A stretch of 64,000 bases of DNA, taken from contig JASBNA010000017.1 in NCBI GenBank assembly GCA_038087015.1, positions 186,001 to 250,000 on the forward strand, in the 5' to 3' direction. Every line of letters starts with the position of its first letter. Positions within the stretch are counted from its first letter, which is position 1. This DNA is from Cerrena zonata. Lineage: Eukaryota > Basidiomycota > Agaricomycetes > Polyporales > Cerrenaceae. Made by a program: the position numbers and the translations under genes. Below the pieces are notes generated by a model, which did no database searches, was not told the DNA's origin, and saw only the letters and a list, made by a program, of their open reading frames with translations. Below, one piece after another: positions 1 through 10,682 of the stretch.

Positions 1-33
1 AAACCACAGTGATTGAAAACTGAATCCCTTCTC

Positions 34-1794
34 ATGAATTTTGAACTTCGGCCACAACCGCCCGTCGGCCGATCCACCGACACAGCTGTAGAGAACTCGC
101 CAACAACGACTATTAAACATATCCCAAATGTACAACATCTACCACCTATAGATGAAGGCTGGAAAGCATGGTCATATTGTGTGTCTGGGTTTGTCATAGA
201 AGCGCTATCGTGGGGATTTGCGTCAAGGTGAATACAATGATGTTATATTCACCTTCCTCTTCCTCCAACTTATTTCGTACACAGCTACGGTATATTCCAA
301 GGTTGGCCACAGTAATGTAATTTTCCTCCCCGGTAAAAAAGACTGATAAGGTTATAGCGTACTATAAATCACATCCGCCCTTCAACCATTATTCGGATGA
401 AGCCATTACAGCTGTCGGTACAGCTACTCTAGCTGTACAATATGGAGAGGTGAACTCATGATTATAACATTCAAGTTTGGTATTCTGCATATTAGATACT
501 AATATCGACTTTCAGGCGGTCATTTTGTCTTTTCTATACAGACGATACCCTGATATGACTAGAATTTCTATGTTGACCGGGCTCGCTGTTTGTGTTACTT
601 CATTGTTGGCAGCAAGCTTCGTAGATAAGGCTAGTTGAAATCTCTTGTCTTTTGTGGTTACTTGGAAATGCTAGCGGAGTATAGATTGGGCCCTTAATCC
701 TCACTCAAGGCCTCATGCTTGGACTTGGAGGAGGATTGATATATTGGCCAATGATATTCATGTTGCCACAATGGTTCGTCCGAAGGAAAGGTCTTGCCGG
801 CGGACTGATATTTGCTGGTACCGGAGTTGGAGGTAGATGCACGTATTGTGGTACACTCTCTGTCTCGCTGACGCGTCTGCAATTAGGTTTCATCTGCCCT
901 CTTCTAGTCAATAAGCTTCTGGACGCAACTGGTCACCGCTGGACTCTTCGAATCTGGGCTATGATACAGACAGTGACTACTGGTGTAGCGATATTCGGGA
1001 TCCGACCCCGCGAACCGCCTACGAGGTATAGATCCCATAGAGAGAGACCAAGTTTAATTCCAGCCTGCCTACGGTTCATCAAGCGACCTGTTTTTTGGAC
1101 ATTCGTGCGTTTTGTCTTAGTGCCTCTTTTAAGATTATCTAATTTGGTTCAATGTTAGGTGATAACTACCACTTTACAGGCTCTTTCATACTTTCCGGTT
1201 TCGCTCTACATCGCATCCTTCACGACGTCCATCTCATCACCGCTGTCGGCAACAATCGTCTTATCTTTGTTCAATTCATCCAGCGTGATAGGACGAGTCA
1301 CTATAGGATACCTATCGGATAGGTATCCTTACCCTTGGATTATGTTTGCTAGTCTACTGGGTAGCGGAATGGCCGCGTTCCTGTTACGGGGCTTTGCCGA
1401 CACGCTGACTCGTGTATTTGTCTTCGTTATCGTCTTTGGTAGCTTGGTATGTGTTATGTTTTCAAGATAGACAGGACTTATCACTGACCATCTTATACAG
1501 AGTGGAGGTTTCTCTTCGGTGGGATTTGCTGCGGCCACAGACTCATCTGCTCCGAATACCGAGCAGGCCCCTATGGCATTCAGTACGGCTGTATCTTTAA
1601 AGGGGGTCGCAGCGCTGGTCGGCCCCGTTGTTTCTGGTGCATTACTGCAAGCGGGGCGGTCAGCGTCATTCAGTAACAGTACGTATGGAAAGTTTGGCTT
1701 CGGAGCCGTAGAGATATTTGTAGGATCATGCGCTGTAGCGGGTTCGCTGTCGAGTCTTGCTGTCCTCGCAACCAGACCACGTATACGGGGCTAG
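34..1794 (+). CDS. MFS monocarboxylate-transporter-like permease
   Basis: This is a multi-exon plasma-membrane-type transporter of the major facilitator superfamily, in the monocarboxylate (MCT/SLC16-like) branch that is expanded in basidiomycetes. The N-terminal cytosolic segment ends in DEGWKAW, which is typical of the family and leads into TM1 (GFVIEALSWGF). A later exon carries the glycine-rich stretch GLMLGLGGGLIYWP followed by PQWFVRRKGLAGG, the classic loop and TM5 region of fungal MCT-like proteins. The C-terminal half has IGRVTIGYLSDR, an MFS loop motif, and ends in PRIRG. Introns are visible after codons near 230, around 830-890 and near 1445-1500. The ATG at 34 follows an in-frame stop at 10-12, so the start lies within the window. 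The substrate cannot be read from the sequence. Confidence 0.82.
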
Positions 1795-2013
1795 ATGTCG
1801 AATTAAAAGTGATATTGGAGACCATACAATGAGCGTTCAAACGCAAGAGCCTGTAATATTCCATCTGCGGACTAAGGTATAACTAACAAGAATGTACATA
1901 CAGTATGATAGAATCCAGCGAGCAATTTCTACAAATACAGACACGGAACCGAATGCAAATGTCCACACGAGAATAACAATCGAAATGAGATGAATCGAGG
2001 AAAGTGAAAGCAG

Positions 2014-3224
2014 TCAACCTAACATTCTCCCCGGAGCAGCGACACCCGGAGGACCAGCCCTCGCTGGCATTAGTGCATTAGCAAGAAGATCTCTGCACGT
2101 CCGCACACGTTCTCGCCGTGCAACGAACCAAGAACTAGCATCGGAGGGAATGGCTAGTGGGACACTCATGATCCCTCTCTCTTGGGCCACCCGCACAGCA
2201 CGTACCAGAGTATCGACTTCCTCTTCCGAGTCAAGATCGTCAATGTTTTCATCGTTGTCGGTGATGTTTGCTGGCCCGCCCCCGGCCACAGGTAAAACGA
2301 TAGATGTGGCAGTGGTACCCGTAGCTTTCTTCGCCTTCTTCGTCCCTGTCCCACCCCCGCCGCCTACCGCCTTCTTCGGGGCATTCAAATCAATGCCTAA
2401 TGCCGCTGCCGCTTTCATTTGTTGCTCCTTCTTTTCTGCTTTCTCCTTGTCCTTCTTAGCTTTCTTCTCTGCCTTCGTCTCTCTCTTGACGGGTTCCACA
2501 AAATTGGGATTATGTAGACGATTCCATTCCAGTAACAATTCGTCATAGGGTTTAGATCGACCCTCAACGGCGCGTTTAGCACCCATTGAGTGTGACTTGC
2601 ATGTAAGAGAGCGGGAACAGTTCAGCCCTTTATCGTTGATGACACCACACTGCTTGTCGAAATCAACGGGGCCTTTGAAACGACCTTTAGTCACTTTCGT
2701 GGCGGGTTTCTTCTTCTTGGGAGCGGATGGGTCGTCCGGGTTGGGGTCGTCGTCTTCCGCTTTCCGTTTCTTTCCTTTAGGACCTGTCAATACGGGAATG
2801 GAGATCAACAAAGATTGGGAAACTGACGGCTGAACAGGTAAGCATACCTCCATCATCCGCTCCGGCTTTGCCTTTGGCTCCTTTCTTTCCGCCAGCGCGA
2901 ATCTTTGCACAATTATCTAAAAATGCCACCGATTTGAGCTGAATGCCCAAGTATCATGACCCAAATGTATGTGCGCTTACCTGCATGTTCTCCAATGGCG
3001 CTCTCGAGCACGGGCTTCCCGCAGTCCCTACATTTGACGACCGCATATGATGACTTCAATGGCTCTGCTCCGAATACTTTCATGTCGGGAGCCGACAGCC
3101 ATTGCGTCGGAGGCGACCCTGGCGTGGATGGACCGCTAGGTAGGGGAGGAGTAATAGGGACATTATCCCAAGAGAATGGCGATGACGGCGACGCAGCCGG
3201 GCTTGCGCGAAGTCTGACAGTCAT
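2014..3224 (-). CDS. SGF73: SAGA complex subunit Sgf73 / ataxin-7-like (SCA7 domain)
   Basis: This protein tethers the histone H2B deubiquitinase module to the SAGA coactivator in the nucleus. Splicing three exons from the ATG at 3224 gives an N-terminal zinc finger, [20 protein letters not shown], in a C-x2-C-x12-H-x3-C pattern that is only complete after removal of the intron at about 2911-2984. A second intron lies at about 2788-2847. A lysine-rich linker leads to the SCA7 domain: [20 protein letters not shown], then [15 protein letters not shown], then the [14 protein letters not shown] helix. The C-terminal third is low complexity, with an acidic [14 protein letters not shown] patch and a final alanine/proline-rich tail. 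The order of zinc finger then SCA7 is diagnostic for Sgf73/ATXN7. The gene is divergent from the following hydrolase. Confidence 0.9.
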
Positions 3225-3681
3225 TGTGTAGAGGAACTTCTTGCTTATGACCCTCTTGCACGGTTCCGAGCTGTGAGTCGTTAGTGAAGTGGGCGGGTCT
3301 AGATGTTGAGTGCACGATGCCGTCAGTGAACTTGGCCGGAAACAACAACGGATACACACTTGATCGATCATTTGATGTCCTCATGTGATTGCCTATTTTG
3401 GAAATATCGTTTTGGTGAACATCTTCCATGACCATCAACCATGTTATTTCATCTCAGTGATGGGAGAGGTATATATCTTCCACTAGTATAGAAATACCTC
3501 TGATGAGAACTACCTCTTATCCATGGATTTGAGTCAATACTCACACACTACCGTGCTACGAGCGCCACGCATATTGAATGGCGGGGATCCGTCTTGGTAC
3601 AAATGAATAGCCGTGTACCTGGCTCCCCAGGTCTTTCATTGTTATTATCCTAGAAACGCACTGTGTCACTACACTAACACT
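3225..3681. other. Divergent intergenic region (SGF73 / hydrolase A promoters)
   Basis: About 457 bases separate the SGF73 start on the minus strand from the first alpha/beta-hydrolase start on the plus strand. The short open frames here have no family features. The stretch should hold the two divergent promoters. A TATATAT-like run near 3466 is the only core-like element seen, and it is about 210 bases from the hydrolase start. Confidence 0.4.
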
Positions 3682-4964
3682 ATGCCTACCATCTCGGTCA
3701 ACGAAGGACAGACCAACTTCTACTACGAAGACTCGGGCCCGCCGCTCGACCAACCAGGTAACACATACACAACCCTGATCCTGTTGCATGGGACGTATTG
3801 GACATCTGGTATGTACCTACTGTGTACTTTCACATCCTTGTAGTTAATCCGGTGGTCTGTGCTGTAGGGATATTTCGCCCCTTGATCCCCTACGCGAGAG
3901 AGCGAAACCTTCGACTCGTCCTTTTGAACCAAAGGAACTACCCCGGCTCGTCCCCATATAATGAAGAAGATCTCCGTATAATGCAAAGCCAAGATGAGCA
4001 AATTCAACGACCCATGGTTCGCGAACACGGACGTATTCAAGGCCAAGTCATCGCACAGCTCATCCAAACACTCAATATTCCTCCCTTACGATCGAACTCG
4101 GATGGCTCTTTAACAGGAGGCTTATCTTTTGTTGCCTGGTCTGCTGGAAATATCATTCTATTCCAGTTCATGTCCTCTCTGGATACTCTAGACGGTCCGA
4201 ACAGATCGTTGATCGAAAGCCGTCTTAGGAGCATTGTATTGTACGGTATGCAGCAATCCATATCACAGTCCTACTGTTCCCTAACAAACAAACGAATGTA
4301 GAGCCTGCAATGTATATTTCAGGTACCAATCCGTATTTCGTATCTCGTGAAGCCGAGAATCGTTCCAGTGGACTTTGGTCCCCCATTCGAGACAAGAATG
4401 TCGTGTCCCAAGTCAACGAACTTTTCGAAAGTTGGATTTCCACATATTTTGCAGTAGTTTCACAGCTTCCTTCCTTCGATCCCGCTGACCATGAGGCTAC
4501 ACACGACCTCATGCACGAACGGAAGGCATTAGACAAAGCACCAACTTCTACTCGACTGGAGAAGGATATAGGCTATGACAAATTCTGGTTCGTTGCATCG
4601 AACCTGCGCCAAATCAAGCCAGAGCTACTACGCGAAAATGTTCTCCGTTCGCTCACTCGTCTGGAGGCTAGCGATGGAGGGAATTGGAGCTTACATCCCG
4701 GATTCAAGGCGGTGTTGGTCTGGTGTGACCAATCAGCTACGGACTGTATACTAGGTGCTTCCGCTATTTCTCAGTATCATTCAGAGTGGCAGAGGCAGGG
4801 ATACCAGATGAGGTCGTTGGAAGTCGTAAAGATTACAGATGCGAATCACTTTCGTAAGCCTCAGTCTCCAATCGTAAACAGTCTTGGTTATTCACACCCC
4901 TTATTCACAGGCACATTCAGATGACCCGAAAGGTTTCGTAGGCTTCTTGGCTGAGCATGTATAA
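3682..4964 (+). CDS. Alpha/beta-hydrolase, tandem paralogue A
   Basis: This predicted soluble alpha/beta-hydrolase begins MPTISVNEGQTNFYYED, typical of the fold's first strands. It then has TLILLHGTYWTSG (oxyanion-hole HG strand-loop) and, after the first intron, LRLVLLNQRNYPGSSP. The probable nucleophile elbow is FVAWSAGN (W-S-A-G-N), with serine in the usual place but a variant elbow. After a second intron comes the cap region, with SREAENRSSGLWSP and HERKALDKAPT. A late strand with D and H, VVKITDANHF, likely supplies the acid and histidine. The final short exon reads HSDDPKGFVGFLAEHV and stops at 4964. The downstream neighbour at 5280 has the same exon pattern and motifs, so the two arose by tandem duplication. 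The substrate is unknown. Confidence 0.82.
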
Positions 4965-5279
4965 ATATGAACGCAATGATTCATTCATCAACTTGAAACA
5001 GAAGCGTGCTATTTGGTTCCTTACTTCATCTCGTAAATGAGGTACGTTTTCTCCCCCCCCCTCCTCCCCTCATGTCAACCAAACACGAACTAATTATTTT
5101 ACCACTCAATCCAGTCGAGAACTCATGTTACGCAGCTATTCTGAGCGTGAGATTGGATTCAATCATCAAGCCTTTCTAGGTGCATCTTCTATACAAACGA
5201 GCATATCAGCATGTGATTACACGTACCCAGCAGGTACTTAAGAGGAGGATAGGACTACTGCTGCCATCGTATCGACACT
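4965..5279. other. Intergenic spacer between the hydrolase paralogues
   Basis: This is about 315 bases between the two tandem hydrolases. It contains a C-rich tract (about 5050-5069, mostly C with a few T). No open frame or RNA gene is visible. It presumably holds the 3' end of copy A and the promoter of copy B. Confidence 0.5.
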
Positions 5280-6560
5280 ATGCCCATAGCTTCAGTGACT
5301 GACGGTCCGATACACCTCTACTATGAAGATACAGGCCCACCTACGGAGGGTTTCACCGACGTTTATACAACCGTAATATTGCTTCATGGAGCCTATTGGA
5401 CCTCTGGTATTACCAAGACAACCTTTTAGAGCATGTGCCCACCATACTCACTACATTATCATCATCGTATAGGCATCTTCCGCCCGCTGATTCCACATGC
5501 GAAAAAACATAACCTTCGACTCGTCTTACTGAACCAACGAGGCTACCCAGGGTCGTCGCCCTTCGCCGATAAGGAAATCGCAGCGATGCAAAGTGAGGAT
5601 CTTGAGCTGCAACGAGCCTTTACTCGCGAGCAAGGACATATATACGGTCAAGTAATCTCCACTCTGATTGAAACACTCGATATACCGTCTTTGTGTACTA
5701 CTCAAGACGAGAAACTGGAAGGAGGTGTATGTTTTCTCGCGTGGTCCTCCGGAAACGAGTGTCTCTTTCAGCTCTTATCGGCCTTGGATACCCTGCCAGA
5801 ACAGAGTAGGATAACAATCGAGAATCATTTAAGGAGCGTAGTGATTTATGGTGCGTAACGGTTCCATTGGGTGAATATGTGGCCCTTAATGTGACAATGA
5901 TAGAGCCACCTATGTATGCATCGGGGACCTGTCCTCCCTTCGTCCTACGCGAAGCAGACAATCGCTCTAGTGGACTATGGTCTCCTGTCCGTGATCCAAA
6001 TTGTTTCCATCAACTAACCGAGTATTTTTCACCTTGGTGCTCAAGCTACTACTCGCCAATCGAAAATCTTCCTTCTCTCGATCCTAAAGATTATGATGCG
6101 ACATACACTCTCATGCACGAACGCAAAATTCTGAACACAGCACCTACTTACACTCGACTCACAGAGGACATATGCTTCAAGGATTTCATAACAATCACCT
6201 CGAACGCGCTACGCATCGTCCCGGAACTATTTCGAGAACATGTTTTGCGATCTCTCACACGATTGGAGGAGGATCAGGCGTGGCAGCTCCATTCCCGATT
6301 CAAACTTGTGTTGCTTTGGTGTGAACATACACTGTCGGAGTCTCTTTTGGGTACTTCCGCAATTTCACAATATCACGAAGAGCTCAAGAGCAATGGAGTT
6401 CTGGTACGCGAAATGGAAGTTGGACAGATCGGGGGTGCAAACCATTTCGTACGAAATTTCCATCGACTTTTTTGCACTAGTGCTCTGAGATAAATAAATT
6501 GAACAGGCTCACTCAGACGATCCGGAAGGGTTTGTTCAATTCCTAGTCAAACATTGTTGA
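5280..6560 (+). CDS. Alpha/beta-hydrolase, tandem paralogue B
   Basis: This is the second copy of the tandem pair. The start MPIASVTDGPIHLYYEDTG aligns with copy A. The shared blocks follow in the same order: VILLHGAYWTSG, then IFRPLIPHAKKHNLRLVLLN, RGYPGSSPF, the probable nucleophile elbow FLAWSSGNE, and READNRSSGLWSPVRD. The late strand is VGQIGGANHF, followed by the closing exon HSDDPEGFVQFLVKHC. Introns fall at positions equivalent to those in copy A (near 5405-5472, 5852-5902 and 6452-6507). The two proteins have diverged clearly, especially in the cap region, so the duplication is not recent. Function beyond hydrolase fold membership cannot be read from the sequence. Confidence 0.82.
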
Positions 6561-6949
6561 CATGGAAGAGTAGTTTCATGACTTTTGGGAAGATATAAGA
6601 TAGGGCCTGGTAAGTTATCCAAACTGAGAAATCCTTAGAAGTTCTTCACTCACTTTCTCACTCTTCAAGTGACTGGAAAATACAATGTACAGATATTGTC
6701 CAACAGCTCCACCATCTGCCGCAGGCGTCTTTATTTTACGATTCACTCATTCAGCATAAGACGTAAGAAGAAAGCAGGAAAAGGTGTCCAATTGTATGTG
6801 CTATAGTAATCTAATAAATATACAACTTGTGTGCAGTAAAGAGACCCAAAAGCTGATTGAACGACTACAGTTTTACGTCGCATCATAACCTACTACTATG
6901 TCATACATTTTGCAAACCACCCGAGCACCGAAGGAGCCGTTGGGATTGA
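6561..6949. other. Convergent 3' intergenic region
   Basis: About 389 bases lie between the stop of hydrolase B (plus) and the stop of PAT1 (minus). No coding potential, RNA gene or repeat was recognised. The region is expected to hold the two facing 3' UTRs. Confidence 0.5.
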
Positions 6950-9900
6950 TCACAACGCGATTTGCGAACTGTCAAGACCCAAGGCATGCAGGAACAAGTT
7001 CACATTCGCTAGTCTCATCTTCCGCACCTCCTCGTTAGGAATCGACCAGCCTTTTGTCGCACTGGCTACGTTCTCGAGAACCCGTTCTCGAAGGGATGTA
7101 ACTAGGATTTGTTGTTGCTCGGTGTTTGAAGCTACAGAGAGGGTAGCGAGGAAGGCCCAAACGTCGTGGTCGATAACGTCCATATCTGGCACTTCGGTGA
7201 CAGGCATACCTCCAGTATTGATTGCCAGTCGTACAGAGGGGAAGATGTATGGCAAGTGTGGCACCAGCGAATTAAATAATTGGTCGAATACAGGTTGCCT
7301 ACGAGAAGAGAAAGAGGTGAATATCGAATTAAACATGCGTTGTTGATCATATAATACCAATCATTAAGCTCCGCTTGTGTAGGCATTTCAGATGGGTCGG
7401 TAGCCTGCTTGATGACTTCAGCTCGACTTAGGAACACTGTCAACAAGGCAATTCCAGGCTGTATACAGGATGATCAATCATAGAAGATTATCATTGAGGA
7501 TGCACTCACTCTTGTTCTTGCGATGGTTCCGATATCATTCTCGTGAAGGAAAATCCCTAACACTCCGAGGATGGCTTTTAAATTCGCAGAGGCGCTAGCG
7601 GGGAATACACTCTGAATGACACTCAACTCGAAGGCCTGGGCTTGTTGCTGGGCCTCTCGATGCTCTGGAGTATCGTGCAAAGTATCCAAAAGGTCTGCGC
7701 TGAGGACCACGTCGAGTTCTGCAAACTTGGAAACAAGAAGCGTGATCGTTTGCATCACTCTTTCGTTGCTGAAGTAACGCATAACACGGCTCAACAATCT
7801 CTTGCCTTTGATGGGGGTGATAAGTGAGATAAACGGATGAGGGGCGCTGTAAGTGTATGATTATAGTGAATATTGGACTAAGGGTAGAACCATATAGGGC
7901 GTACCTTGTCATTGGAACCAAGATACCAAGCGCCTTCCATATATTCTCCACGATTTCTTCAGTTTGAGCATCCCTATTTACGACGTTAGCATTGACATTC
8001 ATATCAAGATATCTACGCGACACACCATGCAGTCACAGCCTCGATATCCTCCGGAATTGGAGGGTCGTTCTTCAACTGTTCGAGATCAAGAACCATGTCA
8101 TAGATACGTTCGAGCTTGACCAATGCTTCTCGAGGTGTGAGGGGCTCTTGAACTTGTAGAGGGGTTCCCTATCGAAAAGTGGAGCAGTATCAGAGTACGT
8201 GAATACAGTAGGCTACCTGTCACCTACCAAAACGCGGACTGCGAGTCTACCGATCTTCGCAGCTTCTGCAGCAGCATTCGTACCCACAGTGTTATCGTCA
8301 TGTGAAGCCGCATCAGCTTTCGAGATATGTGGATGTGCAGTCGCATGCGAAAGTGTCGGAGAAGGGGAAGCAGCACTTTCGTCAACTTGAAGCAGTTGAC
8401 GGGGAGCAGCTTTATAACTACGTCCAGCGGTCTTTCCCAAAGCTCCCTGGAGGTTATTCAAAGCTGTGTACGTAACAAGAAAGATAAGGAAATAGAATTC
8501 GGATGAGATGTCTAACACCTACAAGTCTTCTCTTTCTCGCGCAACCTCGCGTTGTTGACGATCCTTTCCACTTGGGCTTCCATACGCTGCATAGCACTCG
8601 GTCTTCGGGCTCCACCCTTATTTTGAGACAAGCCCAAACCGACACCACCAGCATTCCCAATCTTCATGACCGTATCGGGACCGCTGACACCTGCGCGTAA
8701 TCGGGTATGCGCACTGAAGACTTGTGCATACCAGTCGTCTGTGTAAGGATCTTGAGTGACTAACTGAGAAACTTGAATACGAGTGATGAAGTCCTTGTCG
8801 GATTGGGTCATCAAATCGTTATAGCGAGACTATACGTAACCTTGTGAGTGAGTCAATTTCACATATCGCGTAAATTGTGACAGTACCATGTATCGTATTT
8901 TCTCCAGCTTACGCCTACGCTTCTCTTCCATACGCTCGGCTTCCATGATTTTACGCATGGCTTCCGCACGAAGGGTCTCTTGGTGTTCACGTTCCTCGTC
9001 GGCGTCATCGGTACTGTACAGAGGGAGATTGCCACGCTCAGCAGCAATTGCGGCAGCTGAAGCTTGTAAAGTGTTAAGTCTCATGAACTCGGCTTGAGCC
9101 ATCTCAGCCAGCAGACGTTGTTGCAATTGGATATCCCGTGGAAGATATTGCATGCTTTGCTGGAATGGTGCATCGGCAGGCTGTTGCTGTTGCGTCGGGT
9201 AGTTATTAGCAGGGAGAATGATGCCCATACCGACGCTGCTGCAATTCAGCAGCCATAGGAGGAGTCATTCGACCAGCCTGCGGCAGCAGCTTGAGCCTGA
9301 GCCAGTCGTCTATCATGCTGTCGCTGTTGAATCTCGAGATAACGGGCTTGCTGGGCTTGGGCTTCACGAAGTTGTTGCTCACGTCGCCGCTCACGCTCCC
9401 GTTCTCGTTCCATTTGCGCCATCAGTTGAATACGTTCTTGTTGGCGCATGCTATCTTCAAGCTGTCTCAGCCGCTCCTGTTCCAACAGCTGAATTTGCTG
9501 TTCCTGATGATACTGATGGAACCGAGGTGACTGGGCATGATGATGCATTCTAGGAGGCGTCGCAACCTCTTGCTGGAGATATCGCTGTTGCTGCTGCTGC
9601 TGTAATTGAGGAGTACCCCTGCCTTGAGTCTGCCGTGCTTGCGAGATATGCTGAGATGGCGATATGTTCTGGTTGCGCTGAGCAGCAAAAGCGGCCTGAC
9701 GCATCTCAGCCTCAATCTCCTCCAAGGTTCGAACTCCTTGGGAGTGAACACCACCAAGATGCAGAGGTTCAGCAGATGGTTGACCAACATGGGCTTCATG
9801 CGCCTGGTTGCCGTACGAAGAGTAGTTCTGAGAGGGGGTAGCACGATGTTCTCCTGAGCGATGAGAGCCGTTAGTTCTGGGGAGCACCGAGAAGGGCGAC

Positions 9901-10419
9901 TTGTCATCCCATATTGATTCAAGGGAGTGAGCTTGTCGAGCTGGGTGAATAGATGAGGGGCACGCGAAAACGCGAATCTGAAGATATCGTACATGACGGG
10001 GCTGCCTGAGGCTGAAGGCGATGGTTTTCTTCAACTACGTATGACTGAGAGTGATGTACTGGCTGAACGATCTGACTGGTGCTTTCCCTAGGTGCTTGAT
10101 GGGACCGCACGTCCTCAGGGAGGGTGGTGCCGGCAAAGTCAAAATCCTTCCCTAGATTCAATATAAACCCAGTAAACATCGTAGCAACAAGATAAAAACA
10201 GGGTATCTACACACCAACGGAACCACCCCCTCCGAAGGTTTCATCGTTCAACTCATCCCCTCCTTCCTGCAAAGCGTCTCCTAACCCGTCATAACTTTCT
10301 TCTCCCCAGGTGTATACCGCGACATCTTCCTGTTGACCACCGCCATTAGGAGGGCCTTCGAGATACCTACGACGTTCTTCTTCTAGATCATTTGCCTGCG
10401 TGAATCCGAAGAAAGACAT
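6950..10419 (-). CDS. PAT1: mRNA decapping activator PAT1 (topoisomerase II-associated Pat1 family)
   Basis: Pat1 bridges the Lsm1-7 ring, the Dhh1 helicase and the decapping enzyme in P-bodies. The N-terminus is diagnostic: MSFFGFTQANDLEEERRRYL, then NDETFGGGG, followed after an intron by KDFDFAGTTL. SLESIWDDKSPFS and RTLEEIEAEM follow. The central part is Q/E/R-rich with a polyQ run (CAG-type repeat near 9583-9603) and coiled-coil character. The C-terminal Pat1 domain contains RIQVSQLVTQDPYTDDWYAQ, LTPREALVKLERIYDMVLDL, RVMRYFSNERVMQTI, and ends at HALGLDSSQIAL. About seven or more introns are present. Between about 9230 and 9275 the reading frame shifts twice; either a 35-nt intron or small indels are needed there (see findings). 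The gene lies head-to-tail with glycogen debranching enzyme. Confidence 0.92.
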
Positions 10420-10682
10420 CGTAAGAACATGAGTGCAGAAATGAGGTTGCGTACGTCGTATTCCGCTCCAGTCTACCGATCATTTTTGATCGAATACAAC
10501 AGAGTCATTACAAACAGATTCAAACTTAGAATTCACCACATTCCAGCTATCTCTAATCTATGTCTATAATATTATGAATTCGATTCTATTGCTAATAGTC
10601 CATAAACTCCATACAGCTTGAATTGCTACAATCCTTCCGAAATATCATTGTATCGATACAGGTTTCCAGTGCTAGCGTCCAT

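Noticed and set aside
2150..2548. A 132-aa plus-strand open frame.
   Set aside because: It is antisense to the SCA7-domain exons of SGF73 and shows only low-complexity Phe/Ser composition.
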